A stretch of DNA of 64,000 bases, from contig NZ_CADIKH010000023.1 in NCBI RefSeq assembly GCF_902859855.1, forward strand, positions 53,044-117,043. The letters are read 5' to 3'. The first letter of the stretch is position 1; every line of letters starts with the position of its first letter. Below, piece by piece: positions 53,365-61,139 of the stretch. Source of the DNA: Paraburkholderia humisilvae. Its GTDB lineage: Bacteria; Pseudomonadota; Gammaproteobacteria; Burkholderiales; Burkholderiaceae. The position numbers and the translations under genes were made by a program. The notes under the pieces are model-generated. The model worked only from the letters and a program-made list of their open reading frames with translations, searched no databases and had not been told where the DNA came from.

Positions 53365-53766
53365 TTAGTGGAAGGTTTGACCGCCGCGCACTTCGCTGTG
53401 GTCGGGGTTGCCCGAATGCTCGGGATACAGTTCGGGATCGGGTACACGTGTTTCGGTCGCGGTAGCGGCGATCGCGCGCATTGCTGTCAGCCCTTCGGCA
53501 TACATTGCGGGCGTGATCTTCTCCGCCTTACGACACGCGAGCCAAACCGCGTACGTGTTCGAGTCAGCCGCTGTCATGCGGGCACCCGTCTCGACGTGCG
53601 TCACACAAAAGAGCGGTTCAAGTGGATGGACGGAGCCGGCGAACGGGTTGCTATGAATGGCGAAAGCGCCAGCGGGCATGTTCGGCAAATCCAGCGGTGT
53701 ACCCTGTACTTCGACGAAGTAGGGAGCGCTGCCAGCCTTGCCGTGACAGAGCATTCGCAGCATCAT
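53365..53766 (-). CDS. Early protein of unknown function
   Basis: The product has 133 residues from MMLRMLCHGKAGSAPYFVEV. The mid-section (SNTYAVWLACRKAEKITPAM) has no recognised family. The longer upstream frame overlaps the neighbouring gene and lacks a ribosome binding site. Confidence 0.55.
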   Translation of the reverse strand: MMLRMLCHGKAGSAPYFVEVQGTPLDLPNMPAGAFAIHSNPFAGSVHPLEPLFCVTHVETGARMTAADSNTYAVWLACRKAEKITPAMYAEGLTAMRAIAATATETRVPDPELYPEHSGNPDHSEVRGGQTFH

Positions 53767-53767
53767 G

Positions 53768-54076
53768 TCAATGCCCCTGTTCGTTCCACAACACGCGGAT
53801 CTCGCCGACCTTGAACTGACCAACGCGGTACCGCGTCGAGCCGGAACCGCCGGTGCGGTAATACGTGGCTTCACCCTTTTCGATCAGCTCGGCGCACGCG
53901 GCGCAGTTCTGGATCTGGATCGTGGGCTTCGAGCCATTCGAAAACTCGATGCCGATGACGGTGAAACCACGTTCGGTCAGCGTGCCGATCGTCGCCGCAA
54001 TGCGAAGTGCTGTGAGTTCCATCAGCTGGTTGATCGGCGGGATCGGCGGGTTGAAGACGTTAGAAAGGGACATCAT
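53768..54076 (-). CDS. Early protein of unknown function
   Basis: The product has 102 residues. AAGGAG precedes the start, which overlaps the stop of the next gene upstream. GFTVIGIEFSNGSKPTIQIQ followed by CAAC (NCAACAEL) suggests a small beta domain with a Cys pair. No family was recognised. Confidence 0.6.
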   Translation of the reverse strand: MMSLSNVFNPPIPPINQLMELTALRIAATIGTLTERGFTVIGIEFSNGSKPTIQIQNCAACAELIEKGEATYYRTGGSGSTRYRVGQFKVGEIRVLWNEQGH

Positions 54077-54402
54077 TTGGAGACTCCTTTAACGGGGCGA
54101 AGCGGGCACGTCAGGCACGTGCGCCAATGGCTCAGTTCAAGCGGGTTGTTGAGAGGGGCGCGCCGATTGGCGTAGGACACGCATACCGTCAGCGATATCG
54201 GCTGCCCGGTATGCGTGCACTTCACCTGGCCGAAAACGCGCATCACGCGGTCGGCGACTCGATCGGTCTTGCCCGGGTATTTGCCGGCGAGAACAAGGGA
54301 AACAGTGGTGCGGGAAACGTCGAGCCTCTCTGCGACGGCGGTCTGCGACGAAGCGGTCACCGCGTCACGAAGCATCTGAAGCCAGTCGCTATCAGGCGTC
54401 AT
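54073..54402 (-). CDS. Helix-turn-helix early regulator
   Basis: The product has 109 residues from MTPDSDWLQML. SQTAVAERLDVSRTTVSLVL is a clear helix-turn-helix of the XRE/LacI type. The C-terminus ends in a Cys-containing tail (WRTCLTCPL). It overlaps both neighbours. It may control the early operon, but its target is unknown. Confidence 0.75.
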   Translation of the reverse strand: MTPDSDWLQMLRDAVTASSQTAVAERLDVSRTTVSLVLAGKYPGKTDRVADRVMRVFGQVKCTHTGQPISLTVCVSYANRRAPLNNPLELSHWRTCLTCPLRPVKGVSK

Positions 54403-55012
54403 GGTCAGGCTCCTCCTGCCATACAACCTTCGCGAGATTCGGGTCGTAGATGCACTTCGTGCGCTGGATCATCGGCGGACGCGGGCCGGTGTATTTCGTC
54501 GGCATGAGGCGATATCGGGACTGCCGCGCACCTACGCCGCGAATGAACGGATGACCCTCTTCGACGATGGTCAGATAGCCCGCGACGGCCAGCGCTCGCA
54601 GGTACGTCTTGGCGGTCTGTTCTGCAACCTTGATGTCGGCCGTCGACGAACGGATGGCCAGTTCCGCTGCGGTGAAGTCGCCCATGATGCGCATCGTTCG
54701 CCACATGTTTTCGTTGCCGGTCGGGCGCACCACGTCGCCCTTGCGATCGAGGCGCGGCGCTTCCACGCCGACATCGCGGATCAGACGGTAGTGCTGCCGC
54801 TCGGTGAACTTCGTGCGCGCGCTGATCTGCTCGATGAAGCCGCCACGCTCCAGCACCTGAACATAGGTGCGGATGGTTGCGGTATCGATGCAGGTTGCCT
54901 TTTCGATGCCCGGGCCGGTGAAGTCCTTCGCCTGCTTGCGGATGACTTCCCAGATACGCTGACGGGGTCCGCGACCGCCCGCCAGTTCGAGGTGTGCGGG
55001 TTTTCTAGCCAC
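54392..55012 (-). CDS. Winged-helix DNA-binding early protein
   Basis: The product has 206 residues from a GTG start chosen because GGAGGA lies seven bases upstream. TIRTYVQVLERGGFIEQISA and a later QTAKTYLRALAVAGYLTIVE look like two winged-helix units. Homologues occur in Mu-like phages between transposase B and gemA; the function is unknown. Confidence 0.7.
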   Translation of the reverse strand: MARKPAHLELAGGRGPRQRIWEVIRKQAKDFTGPGIEKATCIDTATIRTYVQVLERGGFIEQISARTKFTERQHYRLIRDVGVEAPRLDRKGDVVRPTGNENMWRTMRIMGDFTAAELAIRSSTADIKVAEQTAKTYLRALAVAGYLTIVEEGHPFIRGVGARQSRYRLMPTKYTGPRPPMIQRTKCIYDPNLAKVVWQEEPDHDA

Positions 55013-55238
55013 GGCGAGATCCTCCGCACGCACCGACGATAAAAGCGATCATGCAGATGGCCAGAACGGCCAGCACGGCGACGACGGTCCAGACGACCAG
55101 CTGCACCCAACTCGTCGCGAAGCTCATGCCGACGATCATGACGAGCATCGCAACGGCACAGACCGCGATCAAAAGCGAGTTGAGGTGCACGGCCGAGCGA
55201 TAGTCATTCGACGTTGGTGTGAAATGAGGTTTGATCAT
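55005..55238 (-). CDS. Small two-helix membrane protein
   Basis: The product has 77 residues from MIKPHF, with GAGGTG upstream. There are two transmembrane helices (LLIAVCAVAMLVMIVGMSFA and LVVWTVVAVLAVLAICMIAF). It lies directly after transposase B. A role in superinfection exclusion or membrane targeting is possible but only inferred. Confidence 0.65.
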   Translation of the reverse strand: MIKPHFTPTSNDYRSAVHLNSLLIAVCAVAMLVMIVGMSFATSWVQLVVWTVVAVLAVLAICMIAFIVGACGGSRRG

Positions 55239-55248
55239 GGTCTGCACC

Positions 55249-55995
55249 TCACGCGCGACGTTTCGGTGCTTCGCCGGTGTACAGCTCGCGCTTGCCCCAC
55301 AGTGCGAGATCCATTACGTCCTTACCAGCCAGCATCGCTTCCTCCTGAATGCGTTCGAGGTTCACGCAAACGCGGCGAACAGAACCATGCGACAGCTCGA
55401 CAAGGCGCATCAGCAAATCGTCGGCGACCTTCACACGCGGGCAATACAGGCTGGTGAGCTGCCGTGCATCGCCCGTCGTGACCGGCTGTGCCGGCACCCA
55501 CGCCAGCACGCGGCCGTGCATGCGTTCCCAACGCTTCAGCTTGTTCGGCAGCGCCTCTTCGCCGATCATCAGGATTGCGGCCTGGCTAGACTCGTACAGG
55601 TCGCGCACCAGCTCGACTGCATTGCGATCGACAAGGTGATCCATCTCGTCGATGATCAGCGGCCGGCCGCTGACGGCCAGTTCCTCCGCTACCTGATCGG
55701 CCATTTCAGGAATGGTGCCGCCGGGCTTGATGCCCATTTCGAACAGCACGGCCTTAAGAAAATGCTTCTTTGTCCAGACCGACTTCGCCTGCACATAGCG
55801 GGCGCGGCGCGAATTGGCCACATGGTTGGCCGCCATGCTCTTGCCATAGCCGGACGGACCGTAAAAGCAGACCAGTCCGGGCAGGTTTGCGCTGCGCGAC
55901 AATGCGCGCTCGATCGCGAGATCGCACAGGCCAAGGTTGGTGATCTGCGCGATGCCGCCAGCGGCCGGTTTGAGGGTTGCTTCAAGTTGTGTCAT
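55249..55995 (-). CDS. AAA+ ATPase, transposition target activator (MuB-like)
   Basis: The product has 248 residues. Walker A GPSGYGKS is at 46-53 and Walker B LIIDE at 113-117. It belongs to the AAA_22/TniB-like group that partners DDE transposases. By analogy with MuB it binds target DNA with ATP, stimulates the transposase and gives target immunity. AGGAGAAATC precedes the ATG, 18 bp after the transposase stop. Confidence 0.92.
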   Translation of the reverse strand: MTQLEATLKPAAGGIAQITNLGLCDLAIERALSRSANLPGLVCFYGPSGYGKSMAANHVANSRRARYVQAKSVWTKKHFLKAVLFEMGIKPGGTIPEMADQVAEELAVSGRPLIIDEMDHLVDRNAVELVRDLYESSQAAILMIGEEALPNKLKRWERMHGRVLAWVPAQPVTTGDARQLTSLYCPRVKVADDLLMRLVELSHGSVRRVCVNLERIQEEAMLAGKDVMDLALWGKRELYTGEAPKRRA

Positions 55996-56013
55996 GATTT
56001 CTCCTGTCAGGTG

Positions 56014-58137
56014 TTACCGATGGCCAGCGAGTTGCAGCTCGCCAGCTTCTTCGTCGCGGCGCTTACGCGCCGCGAATTCTTTGCTTCCTGCGTACAGTTC
56101 GTGGAACTTCAGTGCTTCCGCGTCAGGCGTCCCTCCGTTAAAAATGAGTTGATCAATCGATTGCCAGCGGGCATATCGCTGGTCTTCCGTCTGCGGCATT
56201 TCAATGACTGTCGCGGTCGGCGCAGCAATCGCAGGTTGAGGCTCGGGTGTGACGTCGACTGCCTGCACGTCGACGACACGGGCGTCGAGCGCTGCGCGCG
56301 CGATCTGACCGAAGCCTGGAATCGTGAGCACGTCCGGTGTTTCGACGCTCAGCGCCGGAGCGCCGCGCCGCTCGGCTTCAATCTCTTCGCGGTGTACGTC
56401 CAGACGCTTTAGGCGTGCATCAGCACGCTTTTCACGCGCCTGCTCGACGAACGACATCGGCATGTAGTGCCGCTCGTTTGCGCCGAACTCGGCGGTGCAA
56501 ATGAAGCGGCCGTCCATGTGATGCACCCACACGCGTTGCGCGTCGTGGATATCGAAGGCGACATGGACCTGCTCGCCGTGAAACTCTTCGAGCAGCCCGC
56601 TGAAATATCTGTTGTTAAACAGCGCAATTTCGCCGCGTGATACCGTGCGCTCGACACGCGGGCGGAACACGTTTTGAGCTTCCGTATCGGTCAGCTGCAG
56701 CGGCTCCCATCCGGTCGCGCGATGCGATTCGTACGCTTCCAACGGGGACATGTGACGGCGCTTGCCGGTGACTGGATCTGCGATCTGCGGCAAGGATCGG
56801 TGCGGCTTGTTGTTGTACTCGTCGACACGTTCCGTGCAAAACTGCACGAAGCTATCCCAGCTCATCAGCGGTAGCGCGCCACCATGCTTGATCGCCTTAC
56901 GGGTGACCTTGAACTGCGCAAGCTTCGCTTCGCGGTCCATCGACGCACCGATGAAGCTAGGCAGCAGTTTCGCGCCTTGAATCCAGATGGTTTGATGCGA
57001 ACGCTCGATGACGCCTTTAGCCTGCGAGTTGTACGGCAGGGAATGCGTCACCTCGAAGCCGAGCAAGCCTTTAAGACCTGTGCCCTCGCGCTTAAGCAAC
57101 TGATTGTCGTAGCCAGACCCGTTGTCGACGTAGAAAATGGCAGGCGCACCGCGGTTCATCGCCGCGTGGCTGATTGCTTCCAGCACAGCAAGGCTCGATT
57201 CGGCCAGACCGACAGAGAAACCGACTGCCATCCGCGTCGCGATATCGATGATCGTCGTGATCTCGGGCCGGAATGGCCGGCCGTGCATCGGATGCTGCAC
57301 TTCGGCATCGAATGTGTGACCGTCTGCGCTCCATACGTCATTCGGCTGCAGCTGGTCGAACGTACGGCGAATGAATGGGCGGATGTTCTTCAACTCGCGC
57401 GGACCCATGCGGCCGACTTCGCGCGACACCTTGCCGAGCTTGCCGAGGAATCGGCGCACCTGGTGGATCGTCGGGAATGGCCACGCGTGAGCACGCATGC
57501 GGTACGCTTTTTCGAACTCGCGATACGCCAGCTCGACGGACGGTTTCTGCGGTAGCTGGTAGAAGGCTAGGAAAACCTTGGCCCATGCCGGCACGTCGTA
57601 ATCTGCCTGCACGATCTTCGGCGCGAGATCTCCCGACTTCTCTTGTGCGAGCCAGCGCTTGAGCGTCCGGACGCTTGGGAATCCATCGCCCTTACGGCCG
57701 CGTTCATCGCGCGCCGATCGCAGCATGGGTTCCAGCTGCGCATCGAGCTGACCGAGCTTGGCCTGCGTCAGCAACGTGATCATTGCTGCTTCGCGCGAGA
57801 TGCCACTAACCTGCATCAGACGATCGAGCGCAACGAGAACTCCCTTGCGTGCGGCTTGCGCGACCTTTTGTCGGTCATTTAATGGGAGTGGCGAGCGCAG
57901 TGGCTTCGCGGATTCAGTCGCCACAGGCAATGCGTCCCGTGCGACGCGCGTCGCAAGTGCGCCCTGCAGGTTGGGCGGCAGCATGTACTTGCGCCGAGTG
58001 CCGCCGCGTCCGGTTTCCTCGACGAATACCCAGCCTTCGCGCTCTGCGCGCGCAATGATCTTGCCTTTCGATGCAGGGATGCCCGAAATACGAAGCGAGG
58101 CAAGTTCCGAGGCAGAAAAATACGGTCCGGTCGACAC
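56014..58137 (-). CDS. DDE transposase (MuA-like)
   Basis: The product has 707 residues with a GTG start. The N-terminal Mu-type DNA-binding domain (SASELASLRISGIPASKGK) is shared with the repressor. The rve catalytic core has D272 (WSADGH), D338 (YVDNGS) and E378 (KGVIERS), followed by the Mu C-terminal domain. It pairs the phage ends, nicks them and joins them to target DNA for integration and replication. It forms an operon with the ATPase downstream. Confidence 0.95.
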   Translation of the reverse strand: MSTGPYFSASELASLRISGIPASKGKIIARAEREGWVFVEETGRGGTRRKYMLPPNLQGALATRVARDALPVATESAKPLRSPLPLNDRQKVAQAARKGVLVALDRLMQVSGISREAAMITLLTQAKLGQLDAQLEPMLRSARDERGRKGDGFPSVRTLKRWLAQEKSGDLAPKIVQADYDVPAWAKVFLAFYQLPQKPSVELAYREFEKAYRMRAHAWPFPTIHQVRRFLGKLGKVSREVGRMGPRELKNIRPFIRRTFDQLQPNDVWSADGHTFDAEVQHPMHGRPFRPEITTIIDIATRMAVGFSVGLAESSLAVLEAISHAAMNRGAPAIFYVDNGSGYDNQLLKREGTGLKGLLGFEVTHSLPYNSQAKGVIERSHQTIWIQGAKLLPSFIGASMDREAKLAQFKVTRKAIKHGGALPLMSWDSFVQFCTERVDEYNNKPHRSLPQIADPVTGKRRHMSPLEAYESHRATGWEPLQLTDTEAQNVFRPRVERTVSRGEIALFNNRYFSGLLEEFHGEQVHVAFDIHDAQRVWVHHMDGRFICTAEFGANERHYMPMSFVEQAREKRADARLKRLDVHREEIEAERRGAPALSVETPDVLTIPGFGQIARAALDARVVDVQAVDVTPEPQPAIAAPTATVIEMPQTEDQRYARWQSIDQLIFNGGTPDAEALKFHELYAGSKEFAARKRRDEEAGELQLAGHR

Positions 58138-58139
58138 AG

Positions 58140-58661
58140 TTATTTCCCGTTCCTCGAATGGATCCTCTCTACGATCTGCTCAAGGAGCTTTCCGTCCATG
58201 CGCCCCTCAAGCGAACGCTTTCTTGCCCTTAGATGACTCTCAAGCACCGCCATAGCGCCAAACTCGGCACAAACAGCTTCGTCGATGGTGAGGACGCGCC
58301 TGCGCGCATGGATCGCCATCCATTCGAGCGGCGCGTAGTCGTCGGCGACCTTCATGAGCGCCATCCACACGTCGACTGGGACGCGGCGATCCGACTGACT
58401 CGGGGCGGCCCACTGGTCGAGCTGCGCTTTGCCGACTGGGCGACCAAGCAACGTGGTGAGGGCATCAGCAAGCCGATCGCGGCTCTGACCTTTGGCGAAC
58501 GCTCGCTCCAGCAAGCTTCCGAACGCTTGACGGATGCCCGCATCGAGTTCGCTTTCGCCGACAGCGGCAACGATTCCCTTCGGCGCCTCGATCGCGAACA
58601 CGTCGAAATCGAGCCGGAGTTGTCCAGGCAACACAGTCGATTCACCAGTTCTTTTTTTCAT
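58140..58661 (-). CDS. Early protein between Ner and transposase
   Basis: The product has 173 residues. It is mostly helical (ELDAGIRQAFGSLLERAFAK, SRDRLADALTTLLGRPVGKA), with a pattern resembling a DNA-binding helix pair. It starts just after Ner and ends 2 bp before the transposase. Similar genes are common at this position in Burkholderia Mu-like phages, but no function is known. Confidence 0.7.
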   Translation of the reverse strand: MKKRTGESTVLPGQLRLDFDVFAIEAPKGIVAAVGESELDAGIRQAFGSLLERAFAKGQSRDRLADALTTLLGRPVGKAQLDQWAAPSQSDRRVPVDVWMALMKVADDYAPLEWMAIHARRRVLTIDEAVCAEFGAMAVLESHLRARKRSLEGRMDGKLLEQIVERIHSRNGK

Positions 58662-58695
58662 GGCCTGTCTCGTTGTTTAAAAAGTGGCGGAAGTA

Positions 58696-58995
58696 CTACG
58701 CTTGCTGTTTAACCGTGCCGACCGTGCTGGAGCCGCTATACTTATTTGCGTAACGAGGACGGATGCGCCGCCCTTCGGGAGTCCACCTGTCGGGCCACAG
58801 CTCGTGCGGGGGAATATCCAGAAAGGTTGCGATTGCTTTCTCGCCCGAGAACACCGGGCGTGCCAAAGCGTTCCGCACGTTGGAGACGGGAAGGCCGTAG
58901 TCGCGAGCAAGATCGTTCATTGTCTTTCCGCGTTTGCGGATGGCAGCTTTGATGTCTTCCTTGTGCCAGCCCGTTCGGCTTTGTTCCGTAGGCAT
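58696..58995 (-). CDS. ner: Ner-like DNA-binding regulator
   Basis: The product has 99 residues. GWHKEDIKAAIRKRGKTMND, LARDYGLPVSNVRNALARP and LDIPPHELWPDRWTPEGRR are the Ner/Nlp family helix-turn-helix and its C-terminal signature. In Mu, Ner turns down early and repressor transcription. It is the first gene of the early operon, divergent from the repressor across the operator cluster. Confidence 0.93.
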   Translation of the reverse strand: MPTEQSRTGWHKEDIKAAIRKRGKTMNDLARDYGLPVSNVRNALARPVFSGEKAIATFLDIPPHELWPDRWTPEGRRIRPRYANKYSGSSTVGTVKQQA

Positions 58996-59076
58996 CTGCT
59001 AGTCCTCGCTGCTCCGGTCAATGACCGGTTTTTTTGTCGGGCGTTAGTCCCGAAGGTCAGGTTTAACGGAGTCTAA

Positions 59077-59243
59077 GTGTTCCAAAGTGTGCCGTCAAGG
59101 GTGTTCCGTAGCGGAACGCTTTGTTTTTGCGGGTGGCGACCGATGTCAGTGCCTGAATCCTTGTTGGGTAAGGCGCATACGGGGCGACGCGATATTGATT
59201 AACTGTTCCTCGAAAGGGAACGCTTCTGGAATTTAAGTGTGCC
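59077..59243. promoter_or_regulatory. Early control region with repeated operators
   Basis: The Ner-repressor gap (58996-59238) holds four GTGTKCC copies at 59077, 59087, 59101 and 59237. It also has two palindromes, GTTCCGTAGCGGAAC (59103-59117) and GTTCCTCGAAAGGGAAC (59205-59221). The last GTGTGCC overlaps the repressor GTG start. The divergent early and repressor promoters must lie here, so these are the likely repressor and Ner operators. Confidence 0.75.
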
Positions 59244-59691
59244 CAAACGTGCCCTGTACTCTGCGTCGGAGATCGCCTCGATGCGATTGGCTGGCTTACC
59301 CACCACGAAGGCTCGTGTGATCGAGCGCGCGGCGAGCGAGGGCTGGTATTGGGAGGAGCGCACCGGGCTTGGTGGCCGGCGCAAGGTGTACGACGTTCCC
59401 GGTCGCTATCTGGCGGCTAAATCAACCCCTGAAGCTGCCCAGACGAGGAGTGGTGAACTACTGGAGGAGGCCACGACCTACATTAAGGAGCAGCGCAAGA
59501 GTGGCGAATTTGACGATGCCGAGCTGATTCGGGAGGTTGTACTGGGCGTTGAGCGATGGCTAGAGCGCAACAAGCTGCAACCCGATCCTGAGAAAAAAGC
59601 CGCGTTGATCTCGTTGTTATTTAAATACTTCAAAGAAGATCAGACTATCGACGACGCCAAGCTGGATAAGCTTTTGCGGGCGGTTGCCTGA
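59239..59691 (+). CDS. Mu c-like repressor
   Basis: The product has 150 residues with a GTG start. The N-terminal domain (SASEIASMRLAGLPTTKAR, then EGWYWEERTGLGGRRKVYDV) is clearly paralogous to the N-terminus of the transposase, as expected since MuA and Mu repressor compete for operator sites. The C-terminus is a helical segment (KKAALISLLFKYFKEDQTID), possibly for oligomerisation. It is almost the only prophage gene on the plus strand. A GTGTGCC site overlaps its start, suggesting autoregulation. Confidence 0.85.
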   Translation: MPKRALYSASEIASMRLAGLPTTKARVIERAASEGWYWEERTGLGGRRKVYDVPGRYLAAKSTPEAAQTRSGELLEEATTYIKEQRKSGEFDDAELIREVVLGVERWLERNKLQPDPEKKAALISLLFKYFKEDQTIDDAKLDKLLRAVA

Positions 59692-59787
59692 TCTCGCGCC
59701 GGGAAATCCCTTTGTTTTTCGAACTTGCGCTTTTGCGCGCTTTCGTAATCTGGACGCCCCAATAACGAAAGCAACGGGGTTACGAAA

Positions 59788-60003
59788 ATGAAGGCGGTAG
59801 AGGGACAGATTGCGGCACTGATTGAAGAAATTCTGGTGTCGAATCAACAAGATGTTGCTGAGCTAGACGCGGTTTGGGTTAGTTGTGCAGTTGTCCGGCA
59901 GATTAGGCCGAGCCGAGCCGCAAACGATGATGCGTACGGGGTAGATCAAGTAGGTTGGGCCGTCCGCGCACAGTCGTCTCGAAAAAGGGGCGTTTTTTTT
60001 TGA
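59788..60003 (+). CDS. Possible small lysogeny-region protein
   Basis: A 71-codon frame starts MKAVEGQIAALIEEILVSNQ, with only a weak GGGG ribosome binding site. The first 40 residues look protein-like and acidic. The last 20 run into an Arg-rich end and a T-rich tract. It could be an accessory gene co-expressed with the repressor in the lysogen. No family was recognised and it may be chance. Confidence 0.35.
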   Translation: MKAVEGQIAALIEEILVSNQQDVAELDAVWVSCAVVRQIRPSRAANDDAYGVDQVGWAVRAQSSRKRGVFF

Positions 60004-60009
60004 GATCTA

Positions 60010-60149
60010 TGCCAAAAATTGCGCGAAATCTGCTCACACGATGCTTTGATTTGCCAAATTTCTAGCATCGAGGAAGCGGCAGCGCAGGACGCTAGCCGCT
60101 TGTTTTTTTGGGATTTTTTCTTTTTTTCCTCTTTTACTCGTAGTGTCAA
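60010..60149. repeat. Prophage right terminus with candidate transposase sites
   Basis: TGCCAAA occurs at 60010-60016 and 60052-60058, inverted relative to TTTGGCA at the left end (22487-22493). GTGTCAA (60143-60149) mirrors TTGACAC at 22510-22516. The tract is AT-rich with long T runs (60101-60135). These are plausible end-binding sites, not verified. Confidence 0.4.
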
Positions 60150-60179
60150 TCTGAGCACCACCCCATAAGCGAGTGAAAT

Positions 60180-60383
60180 GTTGACCTGGAGAAGTTCTTC
60201 GATCGGGTCAATCACGACATCCTCATTGACCGCGTGCAGAAACGCATTGGCGATGCCGGCGTCATCCGGCTGATCTGCGCGTATCTGAACAGCGGGATCA
60301 TCAGCGATGGCGTGGTGCAGGAGCGCGGCGAGGGTACACCGCAAGGCGGCCCGCTCTCACCGCTGCTGGTCAATGTGCTGCTT
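60180..60383 (+). pseudogene. ltrA: Group II intron reverse transcriptase/maturase fragment
   Basis: The frame reads VDLEKFFDRVNHDILIDRVQ and later GEGTPQGGPLSPLLVNVLL, which are RT core motifs of LtrA-like proteins. Everything upstream is replaced by prophage-side sequence. Everything after VNVLL, including the YADD active site, maturase domain and endonuclease, is deleted. It cannot encode an active enzyme. Confidence 0.9.
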
Positions 60384-60491
60384 GCTGGGTCTGCCCCGTC
60401 TCCTGACCTCAACTTTCCGAACCGCCCGGTGCGGACCCGCATGCCTGGTGGTATGGCAGGGGCACGGCGTATGGTCGTCCCCTATGCCGAT
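60180..60491 (+). mobile_element. Group II intron, 3' fragment
   Basis: The first 204 bases encode part of the intron reverse transcriptase. After a deletion junction near 60384-60395, RNA-like sequence follows. ACCGCC/GGTGGT enclose a domain V-like hairpin, and GGCAGGGG pairs with CCCCTATGCC as domain VI, leaving an unpaired A before the 3' terminal GAT. The 3' end at 60491 matches the AY ending of group II introns. The 5' part is on the other side of the prophage at 22409. Confidence 0.78.
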
Positions 60492-60520
60492 CGCTTCGCC
60501 TTCAACGACCCGATCCGACC

Positions 60521-60536
60521 CGTGACAGCTGTCACG
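60521..60536. repeat. 16-bp perfect palindrome downstream of intron
   Basis: CGTGACAGCTGTCACG is fully self-complementary and lies between the intron 3' end and the stop of the DUF302 gene. It could be a protein-binding site or part of that gene's terminator; no T tract follows on the minus strand. Confidence 0.6.
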
Positions 60537-60545
60537 CTGATAGGG

Positions 60546-61139
60546 TTACTGAAGCGCCGATGCGCACAATTTTGCCACTCTGTCGTCGAGCGAACGAGCC
60601 TGCGCGTCGATGACAGCGCTATGAAACTGGCTCAGTTGTGAGGATGGCTTGTCGTACTCGATGGTCGTTCCACCCTGCGCGTTTTCATACACCATGATCC
60701 TAAGGGGTGCATACAGTCCCGCGGCCATGTTGACGCTCGTCATCTCAATGGCGGTCAGGATATCGCCCGTGAAGTACACGATTCCGTTTTTCTGTTGTCC
60801 TTTCAGGATCAGCCAGTCCCCGTGTACGCCGATGTAATGAATCGCCAGACCATCTTTGCCCGTAGCTTTGCGCAGCGCCGCTCTGAGCTCATCAGTTTTC
60901 TTTTCCCTTAGAAGCGTCCGAATGTTTTCATCAAGCCGTCCAAGGCGCCTTTCCAAATCTTCTTTGACGAGCGCATAGGGCTTGTCCGACGAGACCGTCA
61001 CGTGGTCGACGATCATTTGCTTTTCCGAAATTTCCATGGTTGCCCCTAGGGCAAGCGGAGAGGAAAGGAATGGAAATACCCCAAGCGCAGGGGCACATAC
61101 GAGCGTAAGAACGGAAACAGTTGTGCGAGTCTTAGTCAA
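60546..61139 (-). CDS. Exported DUF302 domain protein
   Basis: The product has 197 residues. An N-terminal signal peptide (VSVLTLVCAPALGVFPFLSS) is followed by a roughly 130-residue DUF302-type domain, ending with APLRIMVYENAQGGTTIEYD and KPSSQ, the typical end of that fold. DUF302 proteins are of unknown function and sometimes bind hydrophobic ligands. It is a monocistronic host gene on the far side of the prophage. Confidence 0.8.
   Translation of the reverse strand: MTKTRTTVSVLTLVCAPALGVFPFLSSPLALGATMEISEKQMIVDHVTVSSDKPYALVKEDLERRLGRLDENIRTLLREKKTDELRAALRKATGKDGLAIHYIGVHGDWLILKGQQKNGIVYFTGDILTAIEMTSVNMAAGLYAPLRIMVYENAQGGTTIEYDKPSSQLSQFHSAVIDAQARSLDDRVAKLCASALQ

Larger units (their letters stand above)
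22487..60148 (-). mobile_element. Mu-like transposable prophage, about 37.6 kb
   Basis: A continuous block of phage genes, almost all on the minus strand, follows the Mu plan: repressor, Ner, DDE transposase, AAA+ target activator, GemA, Mor, lysis, terminase, portal, head, contractile tail, tail fibre and DNA methylase. The total length is close to Mu (about 37 kb). The boundaries are approximate. TTTGGCA at 22487 on the left and inverted copies (TGCCAAA at 60010 and 60052) on the right may be transposase sites. I found no convincing 5-bp target duplication. Apart from the portal frameshift, every expected module is present. Confidence 0.95.

Noticed and set aside
22456..60186. TTGACC shared by the left intron piece (22457) and the RT fragment (60181) as a target duplication
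   Set aside because: The bases next to the repeat are not TG/CA phage termini, and the right copy is part of the RT codons; it is likely coincidence.
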